This document shows, one piece after another, positions 33,475-34,049 of a stretch of DNA of 34,049 bases. Both the position numbers and the translations under genes were made by a program. Location of the stretch: the NCBI GenBank assembly GCA_023356605.1, contig JAKQYE010000037.1, positions 781 through 34,829 on the forward strand, read 5' to 3'. The stretch comes from Trichodesmium sp. MAG_R02 (GTDB lineage: Bacteria; Cyanobacteriota; Cyanobacteriia; Cyanobacteriales; Microcoleaceae). Each line of letters opens with the position of its first letter. Position 1 is the first letter of the stretch. The notes beneath the pieces were generated by a model. It made no database searches. It had not been told where the DNA came from and saw only the letters and a program-made list of their open reading frames with translations.

Positions 33475-34049
33475 GTGTTGTAACTCGTTAATATTTACTT
33501 AAATCTCACACAAACTTTACAATAACGCTACGCCGCACTCCCCAGATCGAAAATATTAGCCATGATATAATAAACCTTGATTTAAGATATTAGTCTTTAG
33601 GTTCACAAGATTTATGGCGAAATGTTTGCTTCCTACATAAAAAAGCAAGAGAAAACATATACAAATATTTTTAAATTTAAAGGAGTTAAGCTTACCTTTA
33701 TTCTGGCTTTCTAAAGTTTAAGATTATGCTCCAAAATTTATTCAAATTTGACTCAGAATTAGTATTAATAATAGATAGGAATAAGTTGCAAGATACTAAT
33801 ATATTAATGATTAGTGTGGCTTAGAATCAAAGGGCTTAGGAGTTACGCATTGACAAATTATGCGAAATATGATCCACCTGAGATAGATAAAGCGATCGCT
33901 ATAAATTAGAGTTCTGAAAATTGACTTGATAATAACAACAACTAATCAATAAATTAGAAAAAAATTAGCTTAAATGCTCTCAAATAAAATGGCGATTAAC
34001 TTGAAGAGATATTTCTCTTTGCAGTTGATACCAATTATCAATCAACTCT
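33475..34049. other. End of window, no gene recognised
   Basis: AT-rich DNA with one HIP1 site (33892-33899) and TTAGGAGTTACGCA (about 33837), which resembles insertion-element ends in other cyanobacteria. No frame of note. Confidence 0.4.

Overview
The window looks like the chromosome of a filamentous, probably marine cyanobacterium of the Trichodesmium/Okeania/Oscillatoria type. The reasons are the scattered GCGATCGC (HIP1) octamers, AT-rich and sparsely coding DNA, a cyanobacterial-type ndhH, filamentous-haemagglutinin and CHAT-protease genes, and a very high load of short palindromic repeats and decayed insertion sequences. The genus is an inference.

Layout. 1-2298: 3'-part of a TPR-CHAT caspase-like protease gene with near-identical 126-bp repeats. 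2299-4627: an O-methyltransferase gene (2621-3286) between repeat-filled spacers, including a perfect 285-bp tandem duplication. 4628-5605: a probably shortened glucose/sorbosone-dehydrogenase-like propeller gene. 5972-10284 (minus): a two-gene cassette, a secreted filamentous-haemagglutinin (TPS-domain) protein followed by a second CHAT protease with a signal peptide. 10285-12297: a repeat and transposase graveyard (IS630 N-terminal piece, IS4/IS701-like C-terminal piece, nested palindromic elements). 12298-13116: inositol-monophosphatase-like gene. 13613-14252: a HAD-hydrolase pseudogene cut by a palindromic element. 14429-15355: queG. 15888-17988: an RsbW-like/RsbU-like two-gene signalling operon. 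18442-19293 (rsmH) and 19466-20650 (ndhH) are divergent. 20651-25356: a second graveyard with two decayed IS630 transposases, a decayed macro-domain gene and one intact island, an MddA-like methanethiol methyltransferase (23435-24187). 25357-26550: an NDUFAF7/DUF185-type methyltransferase. 26551-28127: IS630 remnants. 28128-29470 (minus): a C5 DNA methyltransferase followed by the stump of a PLD-type restriction endonuclease gene. 29822-32746: a P-type Ca2+-ATPase. 32747-34049: repeats, with no convincing gene.

How it fits together. Housekeeping genes (rsmH, ndhH, queG, IMPase, Ca2+-ATPase) are islands between repeat-rich spacers. At least five short repeat families recur: A, about 105 bp, TACAGC...GCTGTA; B, about 88 bp, AGGACTTACG...CGTAAGTCCT; C, about 93 bp with IS630-like ends; D, about 140 bp, TATAGCAATCC...; E, about 200 bp. 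They are often inserted in one another and in dying genes. The most interesting functional units are the haemagglutinin-CHAT cassette, the MddA-like gene (possible dimethylsulfide production), the partner-switch operon, and the orphaned DNA methyltransferase. No tRNA, rRNA or CRISPR array was seen.
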